Positions 46,230 to 55,334 are shown, numbered from the stretch's first letter. The stretch is 64,000 bases of DNA from Clostridium muellerianum (GCF_012926525.1 NZ_JABBNI010000058.1:1-64000), one strand, 5' to 3'. Notes: generated from the letters alone by a model not told the origin. Program-made: numbers and translations.

Positions 46230-47389
46230 TTTGAAAAAGTTCCATACACTGTAGGTTTGTAATTGTTTACCATAATTTTACCTTTACATATGACTGTACT
46301 TAAGTTTAGATTTTTATCTAATATTAATAGATCAGCGTCAAAACCTTCGCTAATTTTACCTTTATTTTTAAATTTTAAAAGTTTAGCTGGGGAAGAGGTT
46401 AAAGGAATAAGAGATTCTTCCATAGATATACCGTTTTCTATGCACTGTCTTACGGTTTCCATATTTGTAGATGGAAGACCTATTTTTAAAGAAACAAGTT
46501 TACCTTTTTCATCAAATATAGGCATACTTCCGCCTGAATCTGAACTCATAGTAATATGGTAAGGAGATATATTTTCTTTAAGCATAGTTTTGTAAACATC
46601 AAAAGCAAATATGGAAGCATCTCCTTCTGGTTTAATACCTGTAGTTATATCAATAAAACCTCCATTTTTAGCATATTCTATAGAATGTTTAAATACTAAT
46701 GGATTTCTATTTACATGAGTAGGAAGTAAATTTTCATAAGGTATTTCGGAATCTTCTATTATGTTAAATACAGGGGTAAGTCCTTTCTTTCCATCACCTA
46801 TATGTATATGTAAAATACCACATTTACCTGACAGCATACCTCCAACTCTAGCTTCAGAAGCAAGGTGAATTAAATCTTCAGAAGAAGGATTACTACTCCT
46901 ATGATCTGATACGGCAATTTCACCTACTCCTATTATTTTATCTACTAAAACAATATCTCCTCTAGCACTATCAGTTATTGTTCTTGTAGGCATTTCATAA
47001 CATCCTGTCCAGCAGTAAGTGTTTATGCCTTCTTCCTCCAACCCCCTTGCTTTGGCAACTAGGCTTCCCATACTTCTTGTAGTACCATCTGTTCCTAATA
47101 ATCCCACGCAGGTAGTAATACCATTAAGAGTAAAGTCTGTAAGGTTTAATTCGGGAGCTCTTGTGGTAAAGCCGCCTTCACCACCACCACCGATAATGTG
47201 AACGTGAAGATCAATGAATCCAGGAGTTAAAGTAAAACCATCTCCATTAATTATTTGAATTTCAGGAAAATCTTTATCGGGCACCTGGATGTTTTTGGAT
47301 ATACAGGCTATTTTATCAAAGCATATGAGAACATCATTTTTACCTAAATATTCTGGTGAATAAATTTCTATGTTTTTTATTAATATCAT
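46214..47389 (-). CDS. iadA: Isoaspartyl dipeptidase
   Basis: 391 residues. Amidohydrolase-fold M38 peptidase that cleaves beta-aspartyl dipeptides from damaged proteins. Metal site DLHVHIIGGGGEGG, and the segments TTCVGLLGTDGTTRS, GEIAVSDHRSS, HIHIGDG, LPTHVNRNP and MSSDSGGSMP match IadA. Start ATG at 47389, 9 bases after AAAGGAG; the ATG at 47398 is too close to it. Its final SSDS and stop lie in repeat copy B, so the native C-terminus has been replaced or trimmed. Confidence 0.92.
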   Translation of the reverse strand: MILIKNIEIYSPEYLGKNDVLICFDKIACISKNIQVPDKDFPEIQIINGDGFTLTPGFIDLHVHIIGGGGEGGFTTRAPELNLTDFTLNGITTCVGLLGTDGTTRSMGSLVAKARGLEEEGINTYCWTGCYEMPTRTITDSARGDIVLVDKIIGVGEIAVSDHRSSNPSSEDLIHLASEARVGGMLSGKCGILHIHIGDGKKGLTPVFNIIEDSEIPYENLLPTHVNRNPLVFKHSIEYAKNGGFIDITTGIKPEGDASIFAFDVYKTMLKENISPYHITMSSDSGGSMPIFDEKGKLVSLKIGLPSTNMETVRQCIENGISMEESLIPLTSSPAKLLKFKNKGKISEGFDADLLILDKNLNLSTVICKGKIMVNNYKPTVYGTFSKSSDS

Positions 47390-47572
47390 AGTAAACATCT
47401 CCTTTTGAATTAGTAAGCAAATTATTACTTATTATATGTAGTAAAGCATATATTTTATGCTTATGTGCTAAAATATACTATGTTTAGATTAGTTTGTATT
47501 GTAAATTGAGGATTTTTGTTGTAACATTATGAAGTGGATTTCTTAGTATATTCAATACTTTAGGAGGGTATT

Positions 47573-47953
47573 ATGTTTTTTATAGGTATATTTGGAATAG
47601 AAGATAAACAAAAAGAGATAAAAAATATAAATACTGTAGATTGCAAGAAGTGTAATGGAAGCAGGCATACATTAATAAAGCAGTATTCTTTTTTTCATAT
47701 ATTTTTCATACCGATTTTTAAATGGAATATAAGATATTTTTTAATATGCAACAATTGTAATACTATTTATGAAATATCTAAAGAAAAAGGTATGAAGGTA
47801 GAGGCGGGAGAAGATTCCGCTATTACTTATTGGGATTTGAAAATTATAGAAAATGATTATGGAATGTATGGACAGCTAAGATGTGGTAATTGTGGGAGAA
47901 ATGTAGATTCCAATTTTGAATTTTGCCCTTATTGCGGACAAAGATTAAAATAG
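47573..47953 (+). CDS. Zinc-ribbon protein with two Cys-pair modules
   Basis: 126 residues, family not named. An N-terminal CKKC/CNNC zinc ribbon is split by a hydrophobic stretch (HIFFIPIFKWNIRYFLI) and a C-terminal zinc ribbon reads CGNCGRNVDSNFEFCPYCGQRLK. The hydrophobic part between Cys pairs is usual for small membrane-associated zinc-ribbon proteins of clostridia. AGGAGG precedes the ATG. It lies directly upstream of the tRNA-Glu promoter. Confidence 0.75.
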   Translation: MFFIGIFGIEDKQKEIKNINTVDCKKCNGSRHTLIKQYSFFHIFFIPIFKWNIRYFLICNNCNTIYEISKEKGMKVEAGEDSAITYWDLKIIENDYGMYGQLRCGNCGRNVDSNFEFCPYCGQRLK

Positions 47954-47964
47954 TTACAAAAATT

Positions 47965-47993
47965 GTTGACATATAGCAAAAAATATATTATTA
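47965..47993 (+). promoter_or_regulatory. tRNA-Glu promoter
   Basis: TTGACA (47965-47970), 17 bases, TATTAT (47988-47993), overlapping a TATAAT at 47991. About 60 bases before the tRNA. Confidence 0.7.
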
Positions 47994-48052
47994 TAATAAA
48001 CGTAGTCGAAAATCCAAAGAAAAAACTTAAATAAACAAAAGAAAAAATATGA

Positions 48053-48127
48053 GGCCCCTTGGTCAAGCGGTTAAGACACCACCCTTTCACGGTGGTAACA
48101 GGAGTTCGAGTCTCCTAGGGGTCACCA
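48053..48127 (+). tRNA. tRNA-Glu (TTC)
   Basis: Seven-base acceptor stem GGCCCCT/AGGGGTC, discriminator A, encoded CCA. D arm GGTCAAGCGGTTAAGACAC, anticodon stem CCACC/GGTGG with loop CTTTCAC, so the anticodon TTC is at 48086-48088. T arm GGAGTTCGAGTCTCC. A single tRNA, not a cluster, with its own promoter and terminator. Confidence 0.96.
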
Positions 48128-48133
48128 TTAATT

Positions 48134-48173
48134 AAAATGTCAGTGTATTAAAATTTAATACACTGACATTTTT
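48134..48173 (+). terminator. Terminator after tRNA-Glu
   Basis: Stem AAAATGTCAGTGTATTAAA / TTTAATACACTGACATTTT plus T-tract; also suits the end of the minus-strand kinase gene. Confidence 0.88.
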
Positions 48174-48195
48174 TTGATTCAAAGTGTGGCCCTTT

Positions 48196-49809
48196 CTAAT
48201 TTATAATTTTTAATGTAAAGAAGAAACAAACACCATTTGGTGTATTTGTAGCACCGTAATCACTATTATGAAGTTCAAGGATTGCTTTTGATATAGCAAG
48301 TCCAAGACCTGTTCCTCCAAATTTTTTATTTCGAGATTTCTCAACTCTATAAAAGGTTTCCCAAATTCTACTTATTTCAGCTTCATTAATATTTTTACCA
48401 GAGTTTTCAATTGATATTTTTACGTAGGTGATCATGTTTTCTAAGGACAACTTAATATATCCCTTTTCGGGTGTGTTATCTATAGCATTATTTATGAAGT
48501 TCAATAATAATTGGCTTATACGAAACTCATCTCCTATGACTAATACATCACTGTAGTTGCTGAATTCCAATGTAATGTTTCTTTCCCTAGCAATATTTTC
48601 ATATTTAACGCTTATTTTGTTTATAAGATTATTTATGTAGAATTCACAAACATTAAGTTTATATCCTACAGATTCTAAAGTTGACAGCTCTAATAAATCT
48701 TTTACAAGCTTATCCATTCTTTCTGTTTCATCTAGTATGGTTTTAAAGGCTAATTCTCTTTCTTTTCCTTGTGCAACATCGTCTTTTATACTTTCAGTGT
48801 AACCTCTTATTAATGTAATAGGTGTTTTAAATTCATGAGTTACAGCACCTAAAAATTCCTTTCGAAGCAAATCAAGTTCTCTTTGCAAATCTAAATCCTT
48901 TTGTAATTTTTCATTGGCATTAGAAAGTTTATGAAGTGTATTTTCAAGGTTGTATGACATAATATTTATAGTTTTAGCTAAACTTCCTATTTCATTTTCG
49001 TTTTTTATCTCACACTTTTCAGAAAAATTTAAGCTTGCTATTTTAGCTGCAGTTTTATTTATTTTCAATATAGGTTTTGCCACCCCGTATGCAAGGATTA
49101 TAGAAACAATAAAAATTAAAATAATTAAAAACAAACATATACAAATAGCATACTTTTTTAATATATTTGAATAGGTTGATGTAAAAACTTCTGGAATAAT
49201 TGCAGTTACATAAACATAATCAGTTTTTGATGACATATAGACTTTTTCAAATACTATATACTTAGTAGGAATTTTATATTTATTGTAAATACGGAAAAGA
49301 GGCATTTCATTCCCCACGTCAGGAAAGTAATGTATACTAAATTTATAATTTATGATTTTATTTTTAATATAATCAACATAATAAGGATCAAATTTTGATT
49401 TTGTATTTCGTGTGATTTTTACATTATTTAAATCTTTATCAAATATAACAAAGTTTATTAGGTTTTGCTTTTCAAAGTCTTCCAAAGAACTTAATTGTAT
49501 TTTTTCAAAAGCAGTGGATTTAGAATTTATTCCTTCATTTTGGATTAAAAATTTTAATAAATCATATTCTTTATGTGTCAGTACTATTTTTGAGTTGTCC
49601 ACAGTAACTTCACCAGAATTGAAATTTATAATAAAACCATCTTTTGAAAAAATATTGTCATTAGCATTTAATTTGTTATCAACTCTATTTAAAAGAGCAT
49701 TGGTCTTTGCTACAAGCACTTTAGGACTGAAAGGCTTGGTTACATATGCATCAGTACCTTCATCAAAGCCCTGTAGTATATCTTGTTCTTCAGTTTTTGC
49801 AGTAAGCAT
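48196..49809 (-). CDS. Chimeric response-regulator/histidine-kinase frame, probably non-functional
   Basis: 537 residues in one open frame. Residues about 1-45 are the C-terminal half of an OmpR-type receiver (MLTAKTEEQD, YVTKPFSP). About 50-95 are the start of its winged helix (LTHKEYDLLKFLIQNEG), cut off there. From about 97 the chain is a histidine kinase without its first membrane segment: external domain, one membrane segment (about 215-240), HAMP, HisKA (VTHEFKTPITLIRG) and HATPase (GGTGLGLAISKAI). The receiver frame continues upstream without a start (RKLSNVPII) until it meets unrelated DNA at about 49865. Two deletions in an old RR-HK pair explain this. Related to 63204-64000. Confidence 0.8.
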   Translation of the reverse strand: MLTAKTEEQDILQGFDEGTDAYVTKPFSPKVLVAKTNALLNRVDNKLNANDNIFSKDGFIINFNSGEVTVDNSKIVLTHKEYDLLKFLIQNEGINSKSTAFEKIQLSSLEDFEKQNLINFVIFDKDLNNVKITRNTKSKFDPYYVDYIKNKIINYKFSIHYFPDVGNEMPLFRIYNKYKIPTKYIVFEKVYMSSKTDYVYVTAIIPEVFTSTYSNILKKYAICICLFLIILIFIVSIILAYGVAKPILKINKTAAKIASLNFSEKCEIKNENEIGSLAKTINIMSYNLENTLHKLSNANEKLQKDLDLQRELDLLRKEFLGAVTHEFKTPITLIRGYTESIKDDVAQGKERELAFKTILDETERMDKLVKDLLELSTLESVGYKLNVCEFYINNLINKISVKYENIARERNITLEFSNYSDVLVIGDEFRISQLLLNFINNAIDNTPEKGYIKLSLENMITYVKISIENSGKNINEAEISRIWETFYRVEKSRNKKFGGTGLGLAISKAILELHNSDYGATNTPNGVCFFFTLKIIN

Positions 49810-49877
49810 AATAATGGGTACATTAGAGAGCTTCCTAATACATTCACAAACTTTAACAAAATAAGGAGGGGTTAAAA

Positions 49878-50012
49878 ATGAAGATTCTAAAAAGAAAATT
49901 TATTTTACTACTAACATTTATCTTCACGTTTCAATGCTTTTGTTTTAATACAGTATTTGCAGAAGTAAGTTCAGATAAAGCAGTTTCCACTAATTTTATT
50001 GTTGAAAATTGA
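49878..50012 (+). pseudogene. Orphan signal peptide fragment
   Basis: 44 codons after a strong AAGGAGGGG site: KILKRKFILLLTFIF and a signal-peptidase-like FAEV, then about 15 residues and a stop. It looks like the beginning of a secreted protein whose body is lost; the next pieces (M16C tail, VanY-like protein) are in other frames. It could also be a short secreted peptide, which I think less likely. Confidence 0.55.
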
Positions 50013-50220
50013 TAATATGTATATTATGGGTATAACACAGGAAGATGTTCAAAAATATCGTGATGAAATTCTTTCAACTACAGCAGAGGATATACAAAAT
50101 TATGCACCTATGATGGATGCTATCATGAAGCAAAATAATCTGTGTGTAAGCGGAAATGAAAATATAATAAATTCAAATAAAGCATTGTTTCAAAGTATAA
50201 AGAATTTATGTGATAATTAA
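50013..50220 (+). pseudogene. C-terminal fragment of an M16C-type metalloprotease
   Basis: It reads GITQEDVQKYRDEILSTT, EDIQNYA and LCVSGNENIINSNKALF, the final helix and strand typical of insulinase-like M16C peptidases (~970 residues in full). No zinc site or N-terminal domains remain. An open frame begins at a TTG at 49999, but the conserved part begins about 50027. Confidence 0.62.
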
Positions 50221-50252
50221 AAGTTGTAAACAACTTATGGAGGCGTATAGAA

Positions 50253-50720
50253 TTGAAAAAGTTATTTATGATGCCAGGTGAGGCAGCTAGGGCTTTAGAA
50301 AATTTATTTGCATACGCTGGTAAGCAAGATATAAATTTATATGGTAACTCTGGTTATAGGTCTTATGCATCACAAAAGCAAGTTTATAAGGAAAGAATAA
50401 AAAAGGTTGGTAAAAAGCAAGCTGATGAGTATGTGGCAGAACCTGGAGCTAGTGAACATCAGACTGGTCTTGCAATGGATGTAACTAATAAAGAGGGGGC
50501 GCAAGGTCGATTAATGTTAGACTTTGGACAAACAAGAGAGGGAAAGTGGCTAAAGGCTAATGTCTATAGATTTGGATTTATTATGAGATATCCAAAGGAA
50601 AAAGAATCTATAACAGGTTATAATTATGAGTCCTGGCATATCCGATATGTTGGAGTAAAGGCAGCAAAGGAAATGTTTAATAAAAATTTGGTATTGGAAG
50701 AATACTTAGGTGAGAAATAA
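50253..50720 (+). CDS. VanY-family D-Ala-D-Ala carboxypeptidase domain, without signal peptide
   Basis: 155 residues. The zinc-peptidase motifs are intact: SGYRSYASQ, SEHQTGLAMDV (SxHxxGxAxD) and YESWHIRYVG (ExxWH). It starts at TTG 50253, 8 bases after GGAGG, immediately at the conserved helix (PGEAARALENLFAYA). Secreted relatives have an extra ~80-100 residues with a signal or membrane anchor before this point. The enzyme thus seems cut at its 5' end and would stay in the cytoplasm, unless another start is used. Adjacent relics support truncation. Confidence 0.8.
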   Translation: MKKLFMMPGEAARALENLFAYAGKQDINLYGNSGYRSYASQKQVYKERIKKVGKKQADEYVAEPGASEHQTGLAMDVTNKEGAQGRLMLDFGQTREGKWLKANVYRFGFIMRYPKEKESITGYNYESWHIRYVGVKAAKEMFNKNLVLEEYLGEK

Positions 50721-50777
50721 TTTGTATTTTAGAATGAAGTTTATAAAAATAATGCCAAGCAAGTAACCGAAGAAACG

Positions 50778-50986
50778 TTAAGCTGTATTACGGCTGATAT
50801 ATGTTATGCAGGAACACTCACTTCATTAAGAAGTTCTAATTGCTTGAGATATTGAAAAATACCTACCTCTTCAAATGCGACGTCCTGGCAAAAATTACGG
50901 TATTTTTCAATATCTCAAGCAAAGAACTTCTAAAATTTGTTCGAATGTTCCTGCACAACATATATCAGTCTTCATACCGCTTATCC
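50778..50986. repeat. Long inverted repeat (~85-bp arms), MITE-like
   Basis: Left arm 50778-50862 and right arm 50899-50986 pair over most of their length, for example CTGATATATGTT with AACATATATCAG, AGAAGTTCT with AGAACTTCT and GAGATATTGAAAAATACC with its exact complement. The ~36-base loop is not repeated. Too long for an ordinary terminator. No gene is seen from 50721 to 51130. Confidence 0.78.
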
Positions 50987-51130
50987 TATATCTCGTAGTA
51001 AAAGTTAAAATCAAAACTTTCACTGCACTTTGCTTAGCATTATGCTTATATTAAGCCCAAATTGAATATACGAAAGTCGAGTAATGAATTTATAGATGTA
51101 TTACATGAAAAAATATTGTTGAATTTTGTG

Positions 51131-51730
51131 TTACTTACCTTGAATAGATTCAATTAATAGTTCAATATAATCATATCTAACATTTTTATTTTTATAATCA
51201 AGACCAGCAATATTTTCTATTTTATTACCTAATAATATAGGAAATATCAAAGTGCTAATTATTTGCAATCCCATCATATGCAAATGATAATCATCTTTAA
51301 CATCCGTCAATTCTTTTAAAATATTCATTAAGCTTGAAATTCCTTCTTGTTGAAGAAATTTCATATATTCAGGTTGAATTTCTTCATTATATATAAGTTT
51401 ATTAACGAAGTTTTTAAATACATCAGGATATTCTGTACTAACATCTGAATAACTTTTAAGAAAATTTCTAAGTCTTTCTACTGGAGTTAATTCATTGTTG
51501 TCGAGAATCTTAAAGGAATTTCTAAACATACCAGTAAAACATTTTAAAGCTTCATTAATAACATTATCTTTTGATCCAAAATGATAATTAATAGATGCTA
51601 TATTGACATCAGCGGCAGCTGCTATTTTTCTTGTGGTAACATTCTGGAAACCTTCTTTTCCAATGATGTAAAGTGTTGAATTTAGTATTCTTTCTTTTGC
51701 ATTTGATGCATTTTTTAAATTATTTTTCAT
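51131..51730 (-). CDS. TetR-family repressor of the efflux operon
   Basis: 199 residues. N-terminal helix-turn-helix AKERILNSTLYIIGKEGFQNVTTRKIAAAADVNIASINYHFGSKDNVI, variable ligand-binding C-terminal domain (about 75-195). Divergent from the HlyD/HlyD/MFS operon, and identical palindromes lie at both promoters, so it probably represses itself and the pump until a drug binds. AGGAGG is 7 bases before the ATG. Confidence 0.9.
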   Translation of the reverse strand: MKNNLKNASNAKERILNSTLYIIGKEGFQNVTTRKIAAAADVNIASINYHFGSKDNVINEALKCFTGMFRNSFKILDNNELTPVERLRNFLKSYSDVSTEYPDVFKNFVNKLIYNEEIQPEYMKFLQQEGISSLMNILKELTDVKDDYHLHMMGLQIISTLIFPILLGNKIENIAGLDYKNKNVRYDYIELLIESIQGK

Positions 51731-51799
51731 ATGAGTTCCTCCTAAGCTGGTAACAAAAATCTATGATTTTGTATAAATAGCTTATTACTATTTTACATG

Positions 51800-51812
51800 T
51801 AAACAATGTTTA
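51800..51812. promoter_or_regulatory. Putative TetR operator at its own gene
   Basis: TAAACAATGTTTA, a palindrome but for its centre, followed by AAACAT. The same TAAACAATGTTTAAAACAT is at 52011. It is about 70 bases before the tetR start. Confidence 0.7.
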
Positions 51813-51976
51813 AAACATATTTCAATATTATCATACTAATTTATATGTTTTTTGTCAATAACAAAAGGCATATGTATATATTTTTTTTATTATAATTTAC
51901 AAAGGTATTTGGCTAACATAAAGGCATTTTCAAAAATGATTTTTTTGTATTCTAATTTTAAAAAGAAAAATTATAT

Positions 51977-52029
51977 TGACAATTACTGGTGTTAGTATTA
52001 ATATTTATTTAAACAATGTTTAAAACATA
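51977..52029 (+). promoter_or_regulatory. Efflux operon promoter with TetR operator at +1
   Basis: TTGACA (51977-51982), 17 bases, TAATAT (52000-52005). The operator TAAACAATGTTTAAAACAT begins at 52011, so a bound repressor would block the transcription start. Confidence 0.75.
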
Positions 52030-52104
52030 GATTAAAACCATGTTTATTTTTTTGAGTATCAGCTGATTTTTATTGATAACAGAGCTTTTAATAAAGGAGG
52101 AAAT

Positions 52105-53103
52105 ATGTTTATGTTCACTAAAAAAAGAATAAAAAAGTTAATGCCATTGTTATTATCATTAACCATTACAACATTATTTGCAGGATGTTCCTCAAGAGAA
52201 AATAACTTTAGAAGGAGCAGTGAAAATAAAACACAATCTGAAGATACATACATTTTAAGTGGAAAAATTCAAGCAGATAATTATGCCAATATATCTTCTC
52301 AAATCAATGCAAAAGTAACTGAAATTAAAGTAGATGTGGGTACCAAAGTAAATGCTGGGGATCCAATCATTTACTTAGACAATAAAGACCTTCAATCTCA
52401 AGTGGATCAAGCAGAAGCTGCTGTTTCAACCAATCAAGCCAACTTAGATAAAATTAAGGCTGGAACAAGACCGGAATCAATTGCTTCCCAAAGGGCACTT
52501 GTAGCTGGAGATAAAACAGCTTATGATATTGCTCAAAAAAATTATGCGCGTCAAAAACAACTGCTTCAGGGAGGTAACACTGCTGAAGTAAACCTTGAAC
52601 AAGCACAGCAGGCATTCTCTGCTGCAAAAGCTAAGTATGATGCAGATTCACAAGCTCTAGCTTCTATGGAAAATGGTCCAACACAAAGTGATATAAATGC
52701 ATCTCGGGCACTTGTAAAGCAAGCTGAAGCTGCGGCAGAAGTATCCAAAACTTCATTAACTCATACAGTTATTACAGCACCCATATCAGGAACAATTACT
52801 GTAAAAAATATAAATGTAGGAGAAATGTCTGGTGCTAACCAACCTCTTGTTACAATTGTAAATGGTGATGGACTTCATATAGATAGTTATGTACCAGAGA
52901 ACTTACTTGCCAGGTTAAAAAGAGGGCTTCAAGTTAATGTGAAAGTATCTGGATTTTCAGATAAAGTATTTCAAGGCGAAATTTCAACAATAAACTCACA
53001 AATAGATTCTCGTAATAAAAATGCTTTAGTAAAAATAGTTCTTAAAGATCACAGTGATATTCTAAAACCAGGTATGTTTGCAGAAATAGGGTTAAAAAAA
53101 TAA
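52105..53103 (+). CDS. HlyD/MFP-family lipoprotein adaptor
   Basis: 332 residues. Lipoprotein signal with lipobox LFAGC near residue 28, then biotinyl-lipoyl-like half (NISSQINAKVTEIKVDVGTKVNAGDPII), an alpha-helical hairpin (about 100-215, rich in Ala/Gln), the second lipoyl half (TVITAPISGTITVKNINVGEMSGANQPL) and a beta-barrel. In the efflux context it forms the periplasm-equivalent adaptor at the outer membrane face. GGAGG precedes two ATGs (52105, 52111); either is possible. Confidence 0.85.
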   Translation: MFMFTKKRIKKLMPLLLSLTITTLFAGCSSRENNFRRSSENKTQSEDTYILSGKIQADNYANISSQINAKVTEIKVDVGTKVNAGDPIIYLDNKDLQSQVDQAEAAVSTNQANLDKIKAGTRPESIASQRALVAGDKTAYDIAQKNYARQKQLLQGGNTAEVNLEQAQQAFSAAKAKYDADSQALASMENGPTQSDINASRALVKQAEAAAEVSKTSLTHTVITAPISGTITVKNINVGEMSGANQPLVTIVNGDGLHIDSYVPENLLARLKRGLQVNVKVSGFSDKVFQGEISTINSQIDSRNKNALVKIVLKDHSDILKPGMFAEIGLKK

Positions 53104-53119
53104 GGTGGGTGAATAAATT

Positions 53120-53773
53120 ATGAAATCAAATAAAAAGATGTTATTAATTCCTGTGTTTATATTAATGTTAGTAGTTGTAGGAGGTATAATTGCATATTAT
53201 TGGTACGATTCTACATATTTTGTATCAACAGATGATTCAACAGTTCAAAGTGATTTGGTAAAAGTAGCACCACAAATTACAGGTAAACTTGCAGAAATAA
53301 ATATTAAGGATGGTCAGTATGTGGAAAAGGATCAAATAGTGGGTAGAATTGACATGGGAAGCTTACCAGATACAAGTATGGATTCTTCCATTGTAAGAGC
53401 ACCTATTGATGGAGTTGTATTAAAAAAGCAGGGAACTGCAGGAGAGATAGTTACTGCAGGACAACCACTTGCTACAATGATAAATCCATCTGCTATATAT
53501 ATAAATGCCAATATAGATGAAACAAAGGTTAAAAAGGTGAAGATTGGACAAAAAGTTGATATTACTATAGATCAATATGATGGTTTAAAGTTAACTGGTA
53601 AAGTTACTGATATTGGTGAATATGCTAATTCTGATTTGGCTATTATTCCTACGTCAACTAGTGGGACCTTCACAAAGGTTGTACAGAAAATTCCTGTAAA
53701 GATTTCACTTTCTGAAAATAATTATAAACTATTACCTGGAACAAATACTGTTGTTAAAATCCACGTTAAATGA
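53120..53773 (+). CDS. HlyD-family secretion protein (EmrA-like, no coiled hairpin)
   Basis: 217 residues. One N-terminal membrane segment (about 8-27), split lipoyl domain (VAPQITGKLAEINIKDGQYVEKDQIVGRID / IVRAPIDGVVLKKQGTAGEIVTAGQPL) joined directly without the long helical hairpin of Gram-negative EmrA, and a beta-barrel. This short form is usual in Gram-positive cells lacking an outer membrane. 16 bases after the first adaptor and 16 before the MFS pump. Confidence 0.87.
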   Translation: MKSNKKMLLIPVFILMLVVVGGIIAYYWYDSTYFVSTDDSTVQSDLVKVAPQITGKLAEINIKDGQYVEKDQIVGRIDMGSLPDTSMDSSIVRAPIDGVVLKKQGTAGEIVTAGQPLATMINPSAIYINANIDETKVKKVKIGQKVDITIDQYDGLKLTGKVTDIGEYANSDLAIIPTSTSGTFTKVVQKIPVKISLSENNYKLLPGTNTVVKIHVK

Positions 53774-53789
53774 AAAGAGGTAGATTTTT

Positions 53790-55334
53790 ATGGAAAAAGA
53801 TATTACATCAGATTCATATAGATGGTTTGCCCTTGCAGCAGTGGTTATGGGTACGTTTATGGCTATTCTTGATACTAGCATAGTAAATATCGGAATACCT
53901 AAGATGATGGCAGTTTTTAATGTATCTTTGGATTCTGTGCAGTGGGTGTTAACTGCATATACACTTACATTAGGTGCTATTGTACCTCTTACAGGATTTT
54001 TAGGAGAAAAATTTGGGAACAAGAAATTATATATTTTTGCATTAATTTCATTTACACTGGGTTCCTTTCTTTGCGGTATGTCCTGGAGCAATTCAGCTAT
54101 GATAGTATTTCGTATACTGCAGGCTCTTGGAGGCGGAATGATTATGCCAGTTAGTATGACTATTATTTTTCAGATGTTTGGACAAAAAGAACGTGGACTT
54201 GCTATGGGCTTTTGGGGAATAGCTAGTATGGCAGCTCCTGCTATTGGTCCTACTCTTGGTGGTTTTATTATTGAAAAATTAGATTGGAGATTAATTTTTT
54301 ATGTAAATGTTCCTATTGGAATCATTGCAATAATTTTATCTGCAATGTTATTAAAGGAATTTCCTCATAAAGCTCCTGAAAAAGTTGACATGATGGGTTT
54401 TTTATTTTCAACAGTTGGAATTGTAAGCATTTTATATGTGCTAAGTGAAAATCCTATAGATTGGAGTGATGTGAAAAATCCTGTTATATTAGCAATAGGA
54501 ATTTTTAATCTAATATTGTTTGTTATAAATGAATTAACTATCAATGAACCACTTTTAGATTTAAAGGTACTTAAAAAATTGGATTTTTCCTTTTCTTTAA
54601 TTGCACTCACATTAATTAATATGGCGTTGATGGGAGGTGTGTATGCAATACCTTTGTTTTTACAAAGACTTAAAGGATATACAGCTATGCAAACAGGTAT
54701 ATTAATGTTTCCGTCTGCAATTGTTACAGGATTAATGATGCCTATAAGTGGAAAAGTAGTGGATAAAATAAACCCAAAGATAATAATACTGCCTGGACTA
54801 ATTTTATTAGGTTTGTCATCATATCAATTGGGAAAGATAGATTTAGATACTTCTAGGAATATGACAAATTTGCTTTTAATACTTAGAGGTGCAGGGTTAG
54901 GACTTACTATGATGCCGCTTACTACATTGGGAATGAATGTTTTACCACAGAATTTAATTTCCCAAGGTTCAACTCTTCAAAATACTTTTAAGCAAATAGC
55001 AGGATCTGTTTCTATAACTATGATGACGCTTTCTCTTACAAATAAATCAGATATATATTATTATAGGTTATCAGAGCAAGTAACGCCTTTTAATATACAA
55101 GCAGCAGCGTTTTTTAATCAAATGCAAAATAAACTAACACTTAACGGAATATCTTTAACTCAATCCCAAGTTCAAGCTAAAAGCATTCTTATGGGACTTT
55201 TAAAGAAGAAGGCTTCCGTAGATGCTTTTGATTATATATTGATGTTATGTGCACTGTTTGTATTGATAGCGTTAATTTCAACTTTATTAATAAAAATCAA
55301 ACCTAAAGTGGAAACCCAGTCTGCTGAGAGCTAA
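53790..55334 (+). CDS. DHA2-family (EmrB/QacA-type) multidrug MFS transporter
   Basis: 514 residues, 14 membrane segments. First-helix motif MAILDTSIVNIGIPKMM (motif D1), LTGFLGEKFGNKKLY (motif A) and GFWGIASMAAPAIGPTLGGFIIEKLDWRLIFYVNVPIGI (motif C) mark the DHA2 drug:proton antiporters. With the two adaptors it should form an efflux system under TetR control. Substrates unknown. AGAGGT lies before the ATG. Last gene of the operon. Confidence 0.9.
   Translation: MEKDITSDSYRWFALAAVVMGTFMAILDTSIVNIGIPKMMAVFNVSLDSVQWVLTAYTLTLGAIVPLTGFLGEKFGNKKLYIFALISFTLGSFLCGMSWSNSAMIVFRILQALGGGMIMPVSMTIIFQMFGQKERGLAMGFWGIASMAAPAIGPTLGGFIIEKLDWRLIFYVNVPIGIIAIILSAMLLKEFPHKAPEKVDMMGFLFSTVGIVSILYVLSENPIDWSDVKNPVILAIGIFNLILFVINELTINEPLLDLKVLKKLDFSFSLIALTLINMALMGGVYAIPLFLQRLKGYTAMQTGILMFPSAIVTGLMMPISGKVVDKINPKIIILPGLILLGLSSYQLGKIDLDTSRNMTNLLLILRGAGLGLTMMPLTTLGMNVLPQNLISQGSTLQNTFKQIAGSVSITMMTLSLTNKSDIYYYRLSEQVTPFNIQAAAFFNQMQNKLTLNGISLTQSQVQAKSILMGLLKKKASVDAFDYILMLCALFVLIALISTLLIKIKPKVETQSAES

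Noticed and set aside
49878-50720. One frameshifted secreted protease gene covering signal peptide, M16C tail and VanY domain
   Set aside because: M16C and VanY belong to different protein families and no known protein joins them, so simple sequencing frameshifts cannot restore one gene.
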